Assembly (NCBI GenBank): GCA_003508835.1
Contig: PUFA01000003.1
Coordinates: forward strand, 12,253,501-12,317,500
Source: Eonycteris spelaea
Lineage: Eukaryota; Chordata; Mammalia; Chiroptera; Pteropodidae
Reading direction: 5' to 3'
DNA length: 64,000 bases
Shown: positions 45,051 to 58,984 of the stretch, piece by piece
Layout of the letters: every line of letters begins with the position of its first letter
Position numbering within the stretch: the first letter of the stretch is position 1
The notes under the pieces: model-generated
Seen by the model: the letters and a program-made list of their open reading frames with translations, nothing else
Database searches by the model: none
Told to the model about the DNA's origin: nothing
Position numbers and translations under genes: made by a program

Positions 45051-48000
45051 ATATTTTTAACATCAGAGCAAAGTTTTATCTTGTTATAATGCAACATTTA
45101 ATCCTAAGTGAAAGTGAGATTAGAGCTTTACTTTTTTTAATAGATTGTGACAGAAAGGAGAGACCGTGTATATCTAAGCTTCATGGACCAGGCAATGATA
45201 ATTAAGAGATAAGATATTGGGGACTATAACCAGTGTCCACAAGCCTGTTGTAGGTGACCCATATTGTCCCTGTATGTAAAGGCAATGCACTCTCCCTCTC
45301 CACACACTCATTTCACTTAAGGTTATAAAGATTAAACAGGACTCTATACACAGGAAATGGCTCTAAATGTCCTTTCTTCTTCTAGTCAACCACTGCCAAC
45401 ATTGCAATCAACAGCAATGCTTCAGCATCAGTCTAAGGAAACTGCCTCCCCAGGCTTTGCTTCTCACTGATTGTTCTGTCCTCATGGAAGTTCATGTGAC
45501 TGCTGGAGATTTACTCAGTGGTCTCTTTCTATAGAATATAGTTATACTTTTGTCAACTCAATGGTACATTAAGTTTGCTCACTGTGAAAGAAGTGCCTAA
45601 AACAAAGCTTCAGATGTTGGGTAGAACTGAGATGCTGATGTCAACAGATGACAAATTAGATGCCTAACAATGCAAGAATCCTTACGGTATAGATTTTAAC
45701 ATAATTATCAATACATTCCTTTCAGCTGTTTTCCCATTTTAATTGCACACAGTTTATGTCTTTGTTTTATGTAGCTATTTCTAAGAGAGGAGAATGGAAG
45801 CAGCAAGATGAAAATGAAAGAATTATGCAAAAGAATGGAAGTCTTGCCAAATACAGAATTTGTGGTTTCTACTTTGTGCATGATTTATGCATGATTACAT
45901 TTTTCAGTGTATTATCCTGCAAGCTACTTCATTGTATAGTCCCAGTTTGTCTTTCTGGTGTCTGTATTTGGATTGAGACAAATATGTTTCTTTTATTTTC
46001 ATTCTTGAAGCCAATAACTTTTGGGGAAGATACAGAATTTCCTAATTTTAGATTAAGCACTATCCATGATTCCTTGTATTATTCCTGTTTGACTTGATGT
46101 TGAACTTTTTCACCATCCTGGTTGGTCACCTCCTAACCTATGCAAACAATAGGTTAGATCTACTTCAAAAGTATTTTCCTCTTTGCTTCTCAGGATTAAA
46201 CTCATAATTTACCTCATTTCTGTCTCAGCTGAGTCAGAAAAAGGGAAGGAGCCAAAGCTGGAAAATAGGTTGCACCCCTGAGTGGGTGGGTGTAAGAGTC
46301 GTGGATGGGGGAAAAAAATGATGATATTTTAAGATACAGACAGAGAAAATCATAACAGCACATTTCACCACCTAGACTTACTAACCACTGGGCTGAGGAA
46401 GGCAGGTACAACAAAAGTTGTATATTAAGAAGAGAGATGTTACCCCGACGTGGGAGAAATGCATATAAATGGAGAAACAGACAAATTTGAGCAGGCAAAC
46501 ACTTGGGATTAGGGAAGCTTTCTCAACGAAAACAAGATCCTAACCATCAGATGTGCTTTAGTAATTCTTACAGGGCTTGAATGCATGCTGCCTCATGTCA
46601 GTTTCAGTCTTGGCACTGGGAACAGGGTAGGTCTAAATGTTAGGATCTAGTATGGCCCAATGGAAATTTTCTGAAACTCATCTTCTGCAATTTAATAGAT
46701 AAAATGAAAGAAAATATAAGCAGTTATCTGATCTTTAATTATTAGCTGAAAGAGGAAACCAGGAGCGAATGTTTTGTTATGAAAAATACAACATCTATTT
46801 CCTCCATCTGTGTGGCAGCCTACGGTACACTCCCACAATATTGTCTGTTCCTTTTTTTCTTTACGTATGTCCATGTGCTTCAAATGTCCTTGCCCTTTAA
46901 TTCATGAATGTCTGTAATTACCTATACCTTACGACCTACATTAATAACTCTCCTCTCTTCATAACCTTATTTTATTGAAAGTAATGTACCCAACTTTTGG
47001 TGTATGGTGTATCTAAGACCCATGCCAGCAAACTTTTCTTTCCAGCTATTTTCCTATTAAAATTACTGGAAAAGTTCCAATTTGTTTTCTTTCTCATGTC
47101 CTATACCTTTGTTGTGTTATTTTATTTATGTATTTTTTAAAGCTCTGTAATATCCAATCAATCTTTGTGAAAACCAATTCTTCCCCATATTCAACTAAAG
47201 AGAGACTAAATGCTGCGCTAAATGAGCACCAAGACCAAAGAGATAGAGACACAGTTCATAATCTTAGAGGCCTATGCTCATACCTAAAGTCTCATATCCA
47301 GGTGTGAAGACAGGCTATTATTTTTCAAAGTTCTCCAGGTAATTCCCATTTTTCATTAAACTATACTCAGGTTAACTCTATTCATAATTTCCTCTGAATA
47401 GCTTTAGGCTGAATGGAAGATCTTTATGCCTAGCTGAAAGGATTAATTGACTAAATCCACAGGAAGGATGGAACCTCGTATTCAGTAATTTATACTGGAA
47501 AAATGTTATGTGGCATATATGTATGCATGCACACCTATGTGTGGATGTGTATGTTAAGTGTTTCAAGCTAACTTTGCAAACTACAACAAGCAACTAAGTT
47601 TTTAAAGTAGGTCATGAATAGTCAAGTGCCACCCTTAGAGATATGCAGTTAAGAACTCCATTCATCAAGGTATTGCTGTGAAGTCAAGCTCCTCATTTCA
47701 CATTGTAATAATTAGATTGGCTATCCACAACACCTGCTCTAATTCTTGGCCTTAACTCTAGATTCTTCTGTCTGTTGGGATAAATAACAGTATACTGAAA
47801 TCAAAGGACTAACACACAGTAAGTCCAGAAAAGAGATGGAAAGTATATATTTGTTTGATTCTTGACTAATTGGAGCATAGCAGGTTGATATAAAAATCAA
47901 ACTCTATTTTCTTCATATACCTCTCGCTTTCTTTCTTAAGGCTTTTTTTCTAACACTTTGTCTGCTGTGGGCATATGTTTTTTCTAGATGTGTCATGCAT

Positions 48001-48529
48001 GGAACAACAACAAAAAACAGATAGGACCTCATGTGAGACTGGACACTAAGACCCATACTCAAAAATAGTACTCAGAGAATAGGCTTATATCTGTGGCTGC
48101 AAGACATGCATGCTGAGTTATGGCCAGCTCTAGGCAAGAGTTCAGATGTCAGAATGGGAACTATGTATTTTATGTTTATTATTAAAATTTCAATTAAATG
48201 AAATATTGTCTGATTCACCCATATTTGCTTTAGGTGCACCCTTGCATGCATGCAAGCAAAAATAGTAGGAGAAGAAAAATACAGATAATTACAATGCATG
48301 GTGAAAAGAGCAACAATAGCTTGAACATAATTCAATGGTAAAGACTAGAGTGTACTGGGGTAAGGAAGTTTTTTTTAAGTGCAATATAAGGTAACATTTA
48401 TTTCCTCATTTTAAAAAGAAACACATTATTATATATATTTTGCCATTTTATTCAAAATGGGCAAAAAAGCAAAAAAAAATTTTAAATTCAATTATCCAGA
48501 GGAAAATCATCACAAAATTTTTAGTACAT
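45051..48529. other. Long unique stretch
   Basis: About 3.5 kb with no repeat family I can place and no coding signal; the longest frame (45756-46097, 113 codons) lacks a known domain. The block 46200-46640 is less AT-rich. Confidence 0.4.
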
Positions 48530-48610
48530 ATCTGTATCAGTCATTGTTGAACCAAAGAAATGGAATCATTAGGAGATTCAGAGGCATGAGGAGTGCAGGT
48601 AACCAGAAGG
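48530..48610 (-). mobile_element. Possible LTR-type fragment
   Basis: The words 'ctgtatcagtcattgttgaa' and 'ccaaagaaatggaatcatta' resemble the edge of the LTR at 31560-31874 ('tattagtcagggttctccagagaaacagaacc'). Very short and diverged. Confidence 0.3.
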
Positions 48611-48879
48611 CAGCCTCAGTCTTCACTTCAACATAATCATTGATGTGTGTACTGAAGAAGCAGTCTTCTTTTTGGTACTAAAAATCTAGACCAGAGAGCA
48701 TAATGGCAAAGAAAGAGGAAGCAAACATTTTAACATAAAATAAAAATACATTATTAGAAAATTTATAATATATAATTTTTATATAAAACATTAATATTGC
48801 CTCTCCAAATTTCTTTTAGTACTCTTATCATAATATATTTCTATTCTTTTAAGGCATTTAGGTTCTTTTATTTAAAGTG

Positions 48880-50430
48880 GTTTTCTTGTAGGTAGTATAG
48901 AGTCTAGTCTACATTTGTATTCAGTATTGCAATCTTAGCCATTTAATTAAAATGTTTAGCCCATTTATATTTAATATGATTACTGACATGATTTCACTTA
49001 CCAGTCCTCTTCCTATATGCTTGTTATGATCTTTTTTCTTTTATTCCTTTTTTCTCTTTTTCTGCCTTCTTTTGGATTGAGAAATGTTTAGACTTCCATT
49101 TTATATCCTTTGTTAGCTTATTAGCTACAAATTCGGGGTTATTTTTGTGGTTGCTCTAGAGTTTATAGTGTACATCTTTAACTTGTTACAGTCTATCTTA
49201 TTCAGGTAATGTTATACCTCTTTATGTATGATATGAGAAATGACAGTATACATTCATATCTCCTTTTCTAGCCTTTGGATTATTATTGTTAAACATTTTA
49301 TTTCTATATATGTCATAGATTACATAATGCATTTTTGTTATTTTTGTTTTAGATAGTCAATTATTTTATTTTAATCTTTATTCATATAGTTACCATTTTT
49401 AGTGCTCTTCATTATTTTTGGTTGACCAAAATTTCTTTCTAGTTTCATTTTTCCTCGGTCCCAGGAGTTTCTTTAATATTTTTTTTAAAGTGCAGGTATA
49501 CTGGCAATGAATCCTCTCAATTTTCCATGCCTAAAATAGTCTCTAATTCACTTTCATTTTTGAGAGATATGTTTACTGGGTATGGAAGTCTAGGCTGATA
49601 GGTTTTTGTTCAGTACTCTTAAAATGTTGCTCTGTTGCTTTTTAGTTTGAGCTGCTTCCAAAGAGAGGTTTACCATCTTCATTATCATTGCTCTTTTGTG
49701 TGCAAATGTCATTTTCTTGTGACTGCTTTTAAGATTTTCTCTTTATCACTGGTTTTAAGTAATTTAATTGATCCTTCTGGGCCTCACTTTTAAGCTTTTT
49801 AATAGTGGAACAAGAACAACATTTATTTTAGGTCTTTGTTTTTCCTCACCATTGAGTCAAGTCTCTTGTCATTTTGTCACCATTGTCCCATGAATTATGA
49901 TATTTTCTACTCTGAGTAGTTGTTATAGGAACAGTTTCCAGCCTTGTGGAAATTCTGAGTATTGTTTTCTCAAATTCTTTTAAATATTTCTCTCCTCGGT
50001 CTCCATTAGTTTCCTCATATGTATGAGATGTTCAGCACTCAGCTGAAAATGTGATAAGAACACTCTGTAGAACTCCAAAGTTTTCTCTGTGCCTCTGTGT
50101 TCTCTCTAGTACACACTGTTCTGTAAAATCTACATGTCTTGGCCTTCCCAGACTCCTAGCTTTATATCATCCACTTAGGAAGACTTCAGGGTTCCAACTT
50201 GGCTTACTTTCTCTATGCCCAAAACTAGAAACTTTAGTCAGGTAGTGAGCCAGGGCAGGTGTAGAGCTCACTTCACTTATTTCTTATTTCTCATGGGTCA
50301 CTATACTTTGATATCTAATATCTAAATATCATAATTTTATTCCTTTATTTGAATTTTCAGTCATTTCAGGTAAGAGGGTAAATATGTCCCCTGTCACTCC
50401 ATTTTGTCCATAGCTGAATTTTCTACTATG
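48880..50430 (-). mobile_element. LINE-1 (old L1M type) 5' region
   Basis: The plus strand reads as the complement of an old LINE-1 5' region: 'ggttgctctagagtttatag', 'gtacatctttaacttgttac', 'aaagtgcaggtatactggca', 'atgaatcctctcaattttcc', 'ttactgggtatggaagtcta' and 'ggctgataggtttttgttca'. It continues with 'gcttttaagattttctcttt'. These belong to the long L1M 5' UTR/early ORF1 portion, so the element points left. The rest of the body is absent. No open frame of length survives. Confidence 0.8.
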
Positions 50431-50779
50431 ACATTCTTATGTTAAAGATATCTTTTAAATGTTTTTCGTGAAGAAAAGCCCCTAGATTTATAAAATTATT
50501 TTTGTGATTTGTAGTGTATTCTATTATGTAGAGCTAGTGTACATTATTTACCAGTCTTGATTTGGGAGTAGCTTTTGATATTTTAACAATAATTTGGTGT
50601 ACATTTTTCTCTGTACATAATTGTTAACTTGTCCATTTTTTTCCTTATGGAATTTTTCTAAGAGTATTATTGCTAGAACAAAGTTTAAGCCTTTTAACAC
50701 ATATTGCTAAATTGCCCAACTTGATCAAGCTTAAGGTAATTTGTGAAGGATGAAAAAAGTTGCTATATTTGTGTTTGAG
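50431..50779. other. AT-rich sequence between LINE-1 and L2
   Basis: No recognised feature. Confidence 0.4.
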
Positions 50780-51650
50780 AAAGAAGAAACAGTTGTGAAG
50801 AGTTGTTTATGGTTGAGAGGCGGAGAGGCTAGACACAAGAATTTCAGTTAGAAAACCAACCAGCATGAGAGACGATGAGAATCTGAATTAAAGTATTTCT
50901 TTGAGAATCAAGAAAGGAGGGAGGGATTTTGGAAACATTGTGCGGCAGAATCCACAGATTCTGAATTTAATTGGATGTTGGAAATTTTATATAATTTGGC
51001 CTTTGACTGAAACGGAAAATTCCTAAGGCAAGAAAGTTTTGTACATGGTCAATTCATTATCCAATTAATTAATTTTTATTGGAGTTAAATTGCATAAAAA
51101 CTGCCTATGGGACATTCAAGTAGTGATGGCTAATATAAAGTCAGTTTAGAGATCTGAGCTTCAGAAATTGATTTGAGTATCTACATGATATGAGCAAATA
51201 CATGGTAGTGGGAATCAATCATAGATGTGCAACATATAAATGTCACTTCTAGGTAAAATGTCTAGAATGAGAAGAAAAAAAAGCTAAGGAAGGAATTAAA
51301 GTCCAGCATACATTTTGAGTGTGTGTAAAGTAAAAGAATGCATCCATGAAGGGATAGTTAGAAAGGCAGGAGAGAATGGTATTCAAAATCCAAGGAACTG
51401 AAAAAAACAAATAAACAAAAAAACTAGAAAGAGAGAAATTGTCCACAGTGTCAAATACTGGTATAGTGCAATAAATACTAAGAAATATCTTAGGATTGGG
51501 CAATTATTTTAGCAAAAATAAAAGTAGTATTATATCATCTAGGAGGTCATCTGGTTATCAGAGTTGATGGCAAGAATCATAAGATCAAGAATGTATTAGG
51601 TTCATGGGGTGAAAGTCGAAGATAAGGAGTTTTATGCCTATCAGGTCCCA
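50780..51650 (-). mobile_element. L2 LINE
   Basis: Antisense L2 body: purine-rich text with 'ctgcctatgggacattcaag', 'cagtttagagatctgagctt' and 'gaaagagagaaattgtccac'. Then comes 'agtgtcaaatactggtatag', the counterpart of the consensus 'caactgtgtcaaatgctgctgagagg'. Edges approximate. Confidence 0.7.
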
Positions 51651-52759
51651 GTGTCTAGCATGCCACTCTTGGTGATGGTGGACTATGATAAACTGGGTCT
51701 TGGTCAAATAGGCTGATAATATGAGGGTTGATACTGGGGGTTAGATTTAGGGTGGAATGTTCAATATAAGATTTAATTTGATTGCAACCAACAGTGCTAA
51801 CATGTTTTGTTGATTTCAGTTGGATGGAAGCTGCAGTGTACATAGATGTAAATGGATCTTAAAGCATCAGAGTCTGCAATACCTAGCCCTAGATTCAATT
51901 CAGATAGTTATTTAATATTTAGATTTCCTGAATATTAAATGAAAAGGGATGAAAAAAAAGGGATGGGAAGGCAGAGTGAAAAATGGGGGGGGGGGGCGGG
52001 AAACTGTCTCAGTAATTCTGAATACTGATTTTCTACCATAAAATGAAAAGTTATTTATGAATAATTAATTTGTATGATTCTTTCCTTTCCTTCTTTGGCA
52101 GTAAGAGAAACTGTGTATCAAGAAAAGGAGTATGTGTGAGTAGGAGGTAAATATCAGAGAGATTTTTATTTATTAGACGTTCTGGAGGGGACAGCCAGTT
52201 ATCTGATATTACCAGTCTTTCGCATAATGTTCTAAATCATATAGTTAATTTTTAGTCACTATTTTAGACGTATCACTGTAAAATGTGGATTCTAGTGCAA
52301 TGACGTGTCACACCTCAGTCACCTTTGTACCTCAGGAGTTCCCTTATGACTAATGTTATTCCTATGATTGCCAAAGAATTAATAATATTTAGCTCCTATA
52401 GCCAGAAACACAGATAAACCACCTGCTTTCCCCTTCCCAATTCATTTCTTTCTTTTTTTTTTTTAAATTACTCAGTGAAACAATTACCTTCCATTTGTGA
52501 CATCACAATCACTCCCATAGCAACAGGCATCTCCTTTTATCATTTTAGTATGGGAATAATCAGAGAGCAGATATGAATTTTTGAAGGAGAAAGAATGTAT
52601 TTATATATAAATATACTAACAACCAGCAATTTCTAGGAGACAGAAATAGAAAGGAATAGGAATATTCTCATAGTAAGGGTTTCTTTTAAATGTTAATTTT
52701 TGTCTGACTGTAAACTTCATATTTTAAACCTTTTCTCACATTATTATTATTATACCTTG
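51651..52759. other. Unique sequence with homopolymers
   Basis: Contains a G12 run followed by CGGG (51985-52000) and a T-run near 52448-52464. No repeat family or gene recognised. Confidence 0.45.
51985..52000 (+). repeat. G12-C-G3 run
   Basis: Twelve consecutive G, one C, three G. Homopolymer length may be unreliable in an assembly. Confidence 0.9.
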
Positions 52760-53130
52760 AGTACTTACAGCTGAACACCAGTTCACTGTGACCTTTATGA
52801 AATCACAAGCCATCCTTTCTCTTTGTCACTGTGATAATGGAATGGATCAGATTCTTCCTGCAGACATTATAATGGAGTTCAACTGTCTATGGCATACACT
52901 AATGAAAAATGTTAAACCTTTCTCGTCTTCACCATGTGCCGCCACAGCACACAGCAGATGCCCTGCCTGGAGATGCCCATATGGCAGGCTGGTATCGGTG
53001 ATATTTCCTCTAATGTCAAGGGAGCCTCTGAATGAAAGGGATGTTGTGGGTGCCATTTGGAGGCTTAGGTACGAGTGCATTGAGTGAGAGCCACTTTATC
53101 TGTCTCTGCCTGTCCCCTCTCCACAGTGCC
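52760..53130. other. Candidate conserved non-coding element
   Basis: Less AT-rich than its neighbours, no repeat recognised, and frames are open on both strands at once (52788-53087 plus, 53080-52847 minus), which is common for balanced sequence but also for constrained DNA. I recognise no protein domain. Confidence 0.25.
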
Positions 53131-53188
53131 AGCTAGCACTGGAACGTGTCAGGGACATTGGAGCTCTTTCACTATCTATTCCCCTCCC

Positions 53189-53224
53189 CCACACACACAT
53201 GCACACGTACACACATACACACAA
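53189..53224 (+). repeat. (CA)n imperfect microsatellite
   Basis: CA units with G/T interruptions. Confidence 0.9.
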
Positions 53225-53751
53225 TAGTTATCTATCTCCTTATAGATGTCTGATGTTTCTTTAACAGTCTATAAAATGTTTTTCACTGAAACTGAAAAAT
53301 TACATATAAAATGCAAACATTGCAGGCAAGGCACATGCTGAGTTAAATCCTCATTATACAGATATCAGTATCAATCATGGGTATTACTTCTGTTTCTCAA
53401 AGAAAAATGCATTATGGGCTATGTACCATTAAGGTAATGGGGCAGCTCGAGTTGGGTGGAGAGAGAAACAAAAATATTTTAAAATTCATACCTATAGCCA
53501 CCAAGTAACAATTTTGTTGGTTCACTATTGCTCACTATTACTCATTGTCCTTATTATTTATCTAGGCATTTAAGGCTTGTGAGGTGATAAACCCATTAAT
53601 TAAGGTTACCAGAAGGAGTAAACAGACTCCTCTGGGAGTGGAGAGTTAGTGAGGAGATATTCAGGCCCCACAGATATCATATAAGTTACAGTTTACTTAA
53701 TTGTGCCAAGTGGAAAACGTATTTAGCAAAACATAGTAAATTACATAAGGC

Positions 53752-53753
<2 letters not shown>

Positions 53754-53804
<51 letters not shown>
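53754..53804 (+). repeat. (GAT)n microsatellite, 17 units
   Basis: Perfect trinucleotide run of 51 bp; a minus-strand open frame here shows an isoleucine run because of it. Confidence 0.98.
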
Positions 53805-53805
<1 letters not shown>

Positions 53806-54534
53806 CGGTGAGCATGCTTTTCTACTCTCTTCTGATTCTTCACTGGAGACTCCACATTCAGAGGCTCATGACAATAAGCTGATCCATGCTTCTGGTACCA
53901 TAGCTCTATTACCCAGGAATTACAACATGATGCCCTTTTTATAGGTTTTTCCACTTCTCTGAAGGAAGCATATAACTAGGATCTTTCTGATTCTGGGTTA
54001 ATTTGCATTATTACTGGTCTTCTAGCTCCATATTGCTGTGTTATCATGGATTATATATTAACAGTTCACATCTAGCCCAATCCTATCATAACTGTTGGTA
54101 ATTGGGTTGTCGGCACATGCTGCTTTTTCTTCCAAACTATGAAAGTCCAAGAAGGATTAACATGGAATGCCTGTTCATGGCTTATCAACTACGCTACAGT
54201 TTAGTTTTTTTTTTCTTCAGAGACAGACTCGGACTGCATGTATGCTTGACAAGTAAAGGCTAAGTGAAGGAACTGAGAATAGTTCCACCTAAGGGTCCAT
54301 TTTTGGCAAACTGTTATGGATAGCTAAGGTGTTTGCATATGTTTTACTTGTGTTTATGTAAAGAGGCATAAAATTACATAAGACTCATATGTTTGGTCTC
54401 CTTTTCTCTGCTCATGTTATTCAATTAATATGTCAAGACACTGTTGCTTTAAGACTATATCTTTCAAGTATTAAACCAAGTATGTAGTACAGCTTATATT
54501 TGCATTTGACAAAGAGGTTAGAGGCTAAATTCTG

Positions 54535-54765
54535 CAGTGATTAACACAGAGGTTTTATGGTCACACTACCTGAGTTCAATCCTTATTTAAGACAAGTTTT
54601 GTAACCTCCCTATGCCTCAGTTTCATAATCTTCTAAAAAAAGATAGTAATGGAAATTCATAGCAGGGATTTGTTATGAAGGTTAAACTAACTAATATACA
54701 TGAAATGGCTATAACAGTGGCAAGGGGCACAGCAAGTCCTTTGTAAATTTATTAGTTAACTTCAG
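54535..54765 (+). mobile_element. MIR SINE
   Basis: MIR order is well kept: 'gtgattaacacagaggtttt', 'cacactacctgagttcaatc', 'acctccctatgcctcagttt', 'cataatcttctaaaaaaaga', 'gttatgaaggttaaactaac' and 'taatatacatgaaatggcta'. Confidence 0.9.
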
Positions 54766-54852
54766 GTACAGAGAGAAGCCAAGACTATTGAATGCTAAAG
54801 TAAAATAATTTCTTTGAAGACAAGGACTTTAATGTTTCCTCCAAACACACAT

Positions 54853-54853
<1 letters not shown>

Positions 54854-54902
<49 letters not shown>
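54854..54902 (+). repeat. (CA)n microsatellite
   Basis: Perfect CA dinucleotides for 49 bp. Confidence 0.98.
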
Positions 54903-54904
<2 letters not shown>

Positions 54905-55639
54905 CAGAACGTAGTTCAGTGGCTGACCCAAAACTGGGACTTATGAAAGTTCAGTGGTGTCTGTGTTCCAAAATCTCTACCTGGTGTATGACTTAATCTA
55001 TCCGAGGACAGATGGCTGAGTCTTTTGTTTGGAGCTCCCGTTGAACAGCCTTTCTAGGACAATAGACAGATGAAGTATCACATTCCTAAAGTTGATAACA
55101 ACTAAGCATCTATATAACTATACAAATTGGCCCTGGTTTCCTGCCAGTGGTTTTTCTGGTATATTGGATGAAACTTTGATTGCTGGCTAGCAAGTGTGGT
55201 GACTTGATGCATGATCCCTGAGGTTTTAATCATTTTGTTCACATTCTTGTCTCACTGAAGAGTGCAGTTGTTGGCATCACATCTTCTTCCTTCATTACTG
55301 CCAACTGGCTCTGGGCTGCTGTATTTCTTCTTTTATTGCTTCCTCACTCTAATTTTTAATAACATACCCTAAAAACAGTCCAAGCAACTTGACTACATAC
55401 CAACCTTGACCATCAGGAAGATCCTCATTGGAATAATGCATTCCATTGATGTTTACTAAAACAAACAACAAACAAACAAAAACAAACTCACACACTTAAG
55501 AATTAATTGCCCTCCTATTCCATTTTCATTCATATTGAGTCAACTCTCTACTGTATTTTTGCCAAGGACAAAAAGATACTACATTTATATTCATTTGGGT
55601 TATCATGTGGTAGCCCTTTAAATTCATTGATTGATCTGT
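54903..55639. other. Unique sequence
   Basis: No repeat family recognised apart from short (CAAA)-type stretches near 55460-55490. Confidence 0.4.
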
Positions 55640-56720
55640 TTACTCATCTAACAAGCCTTCATTGAATGCTCAGTATGTACCAGGTACAGCCCAAGTTCCT
55701 GGGAATACAATGAGGAAAAAAAGCAAATGTAGCCCTTAATCTCATAGAACACTTATCCTAATAAAAGAGATAGACATCAACCACACAAACCAATGTAAAA
55801 GTCTAACACTGATTATATTCTGAAGTTAAATAAAAACTATTGAGCAGTGAGAGTAGTGACCAATGATAGAGAAAACCTTTTCATGTTGGAGACAGAGTAA
55901 GTACCATGCTACTGAGATGCAAGGGAAGTTTGATCATGGAATTTGAAGGGAAAAAGATTAGAATGATGAAGCAGGAAGAGTGAGGTAGATAAAGCTGAAG
56001 GGATAGGTAGGGATCATATCCTATGAGATCTTGAAGGCCAAGTTAAGAAATATCAAGTAGAGTTTAAGAACAATGAGATATGAATGATTTTAAACCAAAA
56101 AAGAATATGATTCAAATTTGCATTTTGAAAATAGCACCAACTAGAATATGGAAAAGAGATAAGTGGAGAAGAGAAAAGATAAAGATAGACCAGTAAAATG
56201 GTTAATATAAAAGTTCTAGGGGGAAAAAAGATGGCAACTGAACATAGGGTGTAGAAATAAATCTGAGGAGAAATAGATGGGATAAAAGAATATTTAGGTA
56301 GTGATAAAGAATAACATTTGGAATCAAACTTGCATCCTTAATGTCAGGGTGATTCCTACTTTCCAGATTGTAGCAATTGGATATGCATGGTGGTGCCATT
56401 TGCAAAGATAAGAAACATGTATGATGATTATATCAAGTTTAGTTTTAAATATATCGACCATTAAAGTAACTTAGGAATATTTAGAAGATGTCAGGTGAGC
56501 AGATGGCTAAACACATCTGAAGGTCAGAGATATCTCACCTGAATGTGAGTATTCGTATGTTATCTTCTTATACTTGAAAATTCTAGTAGTAGGAATGGAT
56601 GGACTTGTTGAGGCAGAGTGTATGCGTGATAAGAGAAGGGTGAAGAAGATTCAGCTTTTAGAGTTTGAAAACTTTGTGTATCATGAATGCCAGGCCCCTC
56701 ACATTATATTGATAATTCAG
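55640..56720 (-). mobile_element. Long L2 LINE copy
   Basis: Starts with the antisense L2 terminus ('ttcattgaatgctcagtatg', 'gggaatacaatgaggaaaaa') and continues through the L2 3' region: 'ctatgagatcttgaaggcca', 'atttgcattttgaaaatagc', 'atttgcaaagataagaaaca' and 'agatgtcaggtgagcagatg'. These match consensus words such as 'gggccttataggccatgg' and 'ttgagatgcctattagacatcc'. The open frame 56574-56792 overlaps its left-most L2 sequence and is not a gene. Confidence 0.75.
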
Positions 56721-58984
56721 TGCTTAGAATGGCCTACTGCTGAATTAGAAGCAGAACCTGAACAACTAGATAAAAGATACATAAGAATTTGAAGGATTAT
56801 AATAGATTTTCTGGCAACTACAATCATTTATTCTTATTATAGATTTGTCTATGTAGATTGACTCTTTGACAATTACCTCTTGATTTCTTCTGAAGATCAA
56901 GTTTGTAACTGATCATATATGTTAATTTTCCACCTTTTTTTAACCTGTAAATATAGTAAAGATAATACTAATAATATTGTACAGCGCCTCTTATGTGAAG
57001 ACCCAAGGAATAAAATTTCTTCATAGCTCTTATTTCCTCTTAACTCAAAATACTTCTGACGAGACAAATGTCCCTGCTTTCCAATAATCAGGTCATTAGT
57101 TCTCTTAAGCTAAACCCCTAGTATCCTTTCTAAAATGTAAATTTCTTCACTTTGGTTTCAAGGTTCTCTCCTGCTTTATTCATGTGTTTATCTGCTTCCC
57201 TCAAATGTCTAGGCTTCCCCCAATCACAAAATTTTGCTACCTTCAAATTAACTTAATTATGTAAGTCATTCTTTTCTCTCTTTTTCTAGCTTCTAACACT
57301 TCCTGCATCTTCCCACATCTTCTCCACTGGGCATTTCTACAACTCAGATCTCTCCATTTTTATTATTCTTTTTGAAAGTGGGCTCTCCTTCTGGAAGTTG
57401 AGAGATAGACCCAAGTTTCTGAAGATAGACTCATGAGCCATATGTGAACTAAACTGATTAATCGATTCAATGCACTGTGGGAACATATTAAAAATAGATA
57501 AACATAAATATTCTTGATTTCTAGTATTCTTATAATTTACCTCAAGTATAGGATATCCTTCAACCCCCTTGAAACCTTTTAAATTTGAAAACATAAAAAC
57601 AACTAAGGTTTTTATGGAAGGCAGTATGATTAAGACAAGGAAAAATAGGAAATAAAAGTGTATCTGATAGAAGCACATCCTCTCCTTCTCACTCCACTTC
57701 TACATGCTCTAGTCAATCACTTCTAACCTTCTCTTACCTTTTCTGAAAAACAAAACTATAATAATGCCAATATATTTTTGTAGATTTTTATGTCAATAGT
57801 CATAATATCAATAATGTCAACAGATTCTTAGTGCATTAATTGGTTGCTTTGATCGTTTGCACACATTCAAACTCATCATATTACTTCTGTGGCTTTCCCC
57901 TCCTCCTCAAAGATCTGGGCAATGTCTTTTTTTACAAATCTCCCTTGACAATCAGTACTAGGAAAGGCTGATAAGTAAGTCTCCTAAACCATTCTTAATT
58001 AATCAGATTTGAGTAAAAATGACTTCCTCTCTAACATTTCAATATGAGAGAAATAAGTATCTGTCTGAAGTTAGGATACGATGTGGTTTGATGCCTATCA
58101 ATTCAAACAAGATAAAACATGAACCCAGCACTCATGCATCTCACAATGTAAAGGAAAGAGGAGGCATGGATATAGCTAGCTGTAATACAGGCCAGAACAG
58201 AATTTGCCTTGGGGAGGGCCTATGCAGTTTCATTGAAGAAAGTGATACCTTTCATTGGATAACTTTAAGTTTCCTGGTAGGAATGGGAGCATTGTACAGG
58301 TGAGCAAAAATACAGGCACAGAGGATGGAAAGAATGTACTGTGTCTAAAATTCTATGAGTCACAGGAGAGTGGATATATGCTGCTAAATACAGGGGGAAA
58401 GGTTGTGAAGCTGCTTTAGAACTCAGTATACAGAGTATAATACCACATAAGTAGAGAGACCCTTATGCTGGGATGTCTAGAACAGTTAAGACTTATTATT
58501 AAAAGCAATATCTTCTTTAGGTAAAAGATTATATGATTATCTTATACATAAGGAGCTGTAACAGTCCTATAGACTGGTGCTTTCCACAGTGCATCCAACA
58601 GAAGTGCAAAAAAATGTTGATAGGGACTCTGAATAAAAGGATTCTATTGACTATTGTGAGTATATTGTATATAACTTATGTCCTTCTTAAAGATTCACAA
58701 TGCCTGCTTACAAGTTTGTGGTGTAGAAACTCATTTAAACGTTGTGGTGGTTTTTGACCACAGAAACCTTTTCATCAAAGGACACAACATAACATATCAT
58801 GAAAGTGGGAATGGTTGTCTATTGATTGCAAGTGTATTATAGGGTAAGTGTTATACTATAGGGATATTAATCTTTGGAAGGCTGCATTAGTATGTGACAA
58901 ACACTGGATATAGCAAGATAAATTATGTTTTTAATATTTTTACTTATGTTAAATCTTAATCCAGTATGCCCTATTGTATTTTTC
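56721..58984. other. Unique sequence
   Basis: About 2.2 kb without a recognised transposon or domain-bearing frame; pyrimidine-rich around 57060-57360. Confidence 0.4.

Larger units (their letters stand above)
53131..54534. other. Unique sequence containing two microsatellites
   Basis: No transposon recognised; includes the CA-rich run at 53189-53224 and the GAT repeat at 53754-53804. Confidence 0.45.

Noticed and set aside
53697..53954. Protein with a long isoleucine run
   Set aside because: It is produced by reading the (GAT)n microsatellite on the minus strand.
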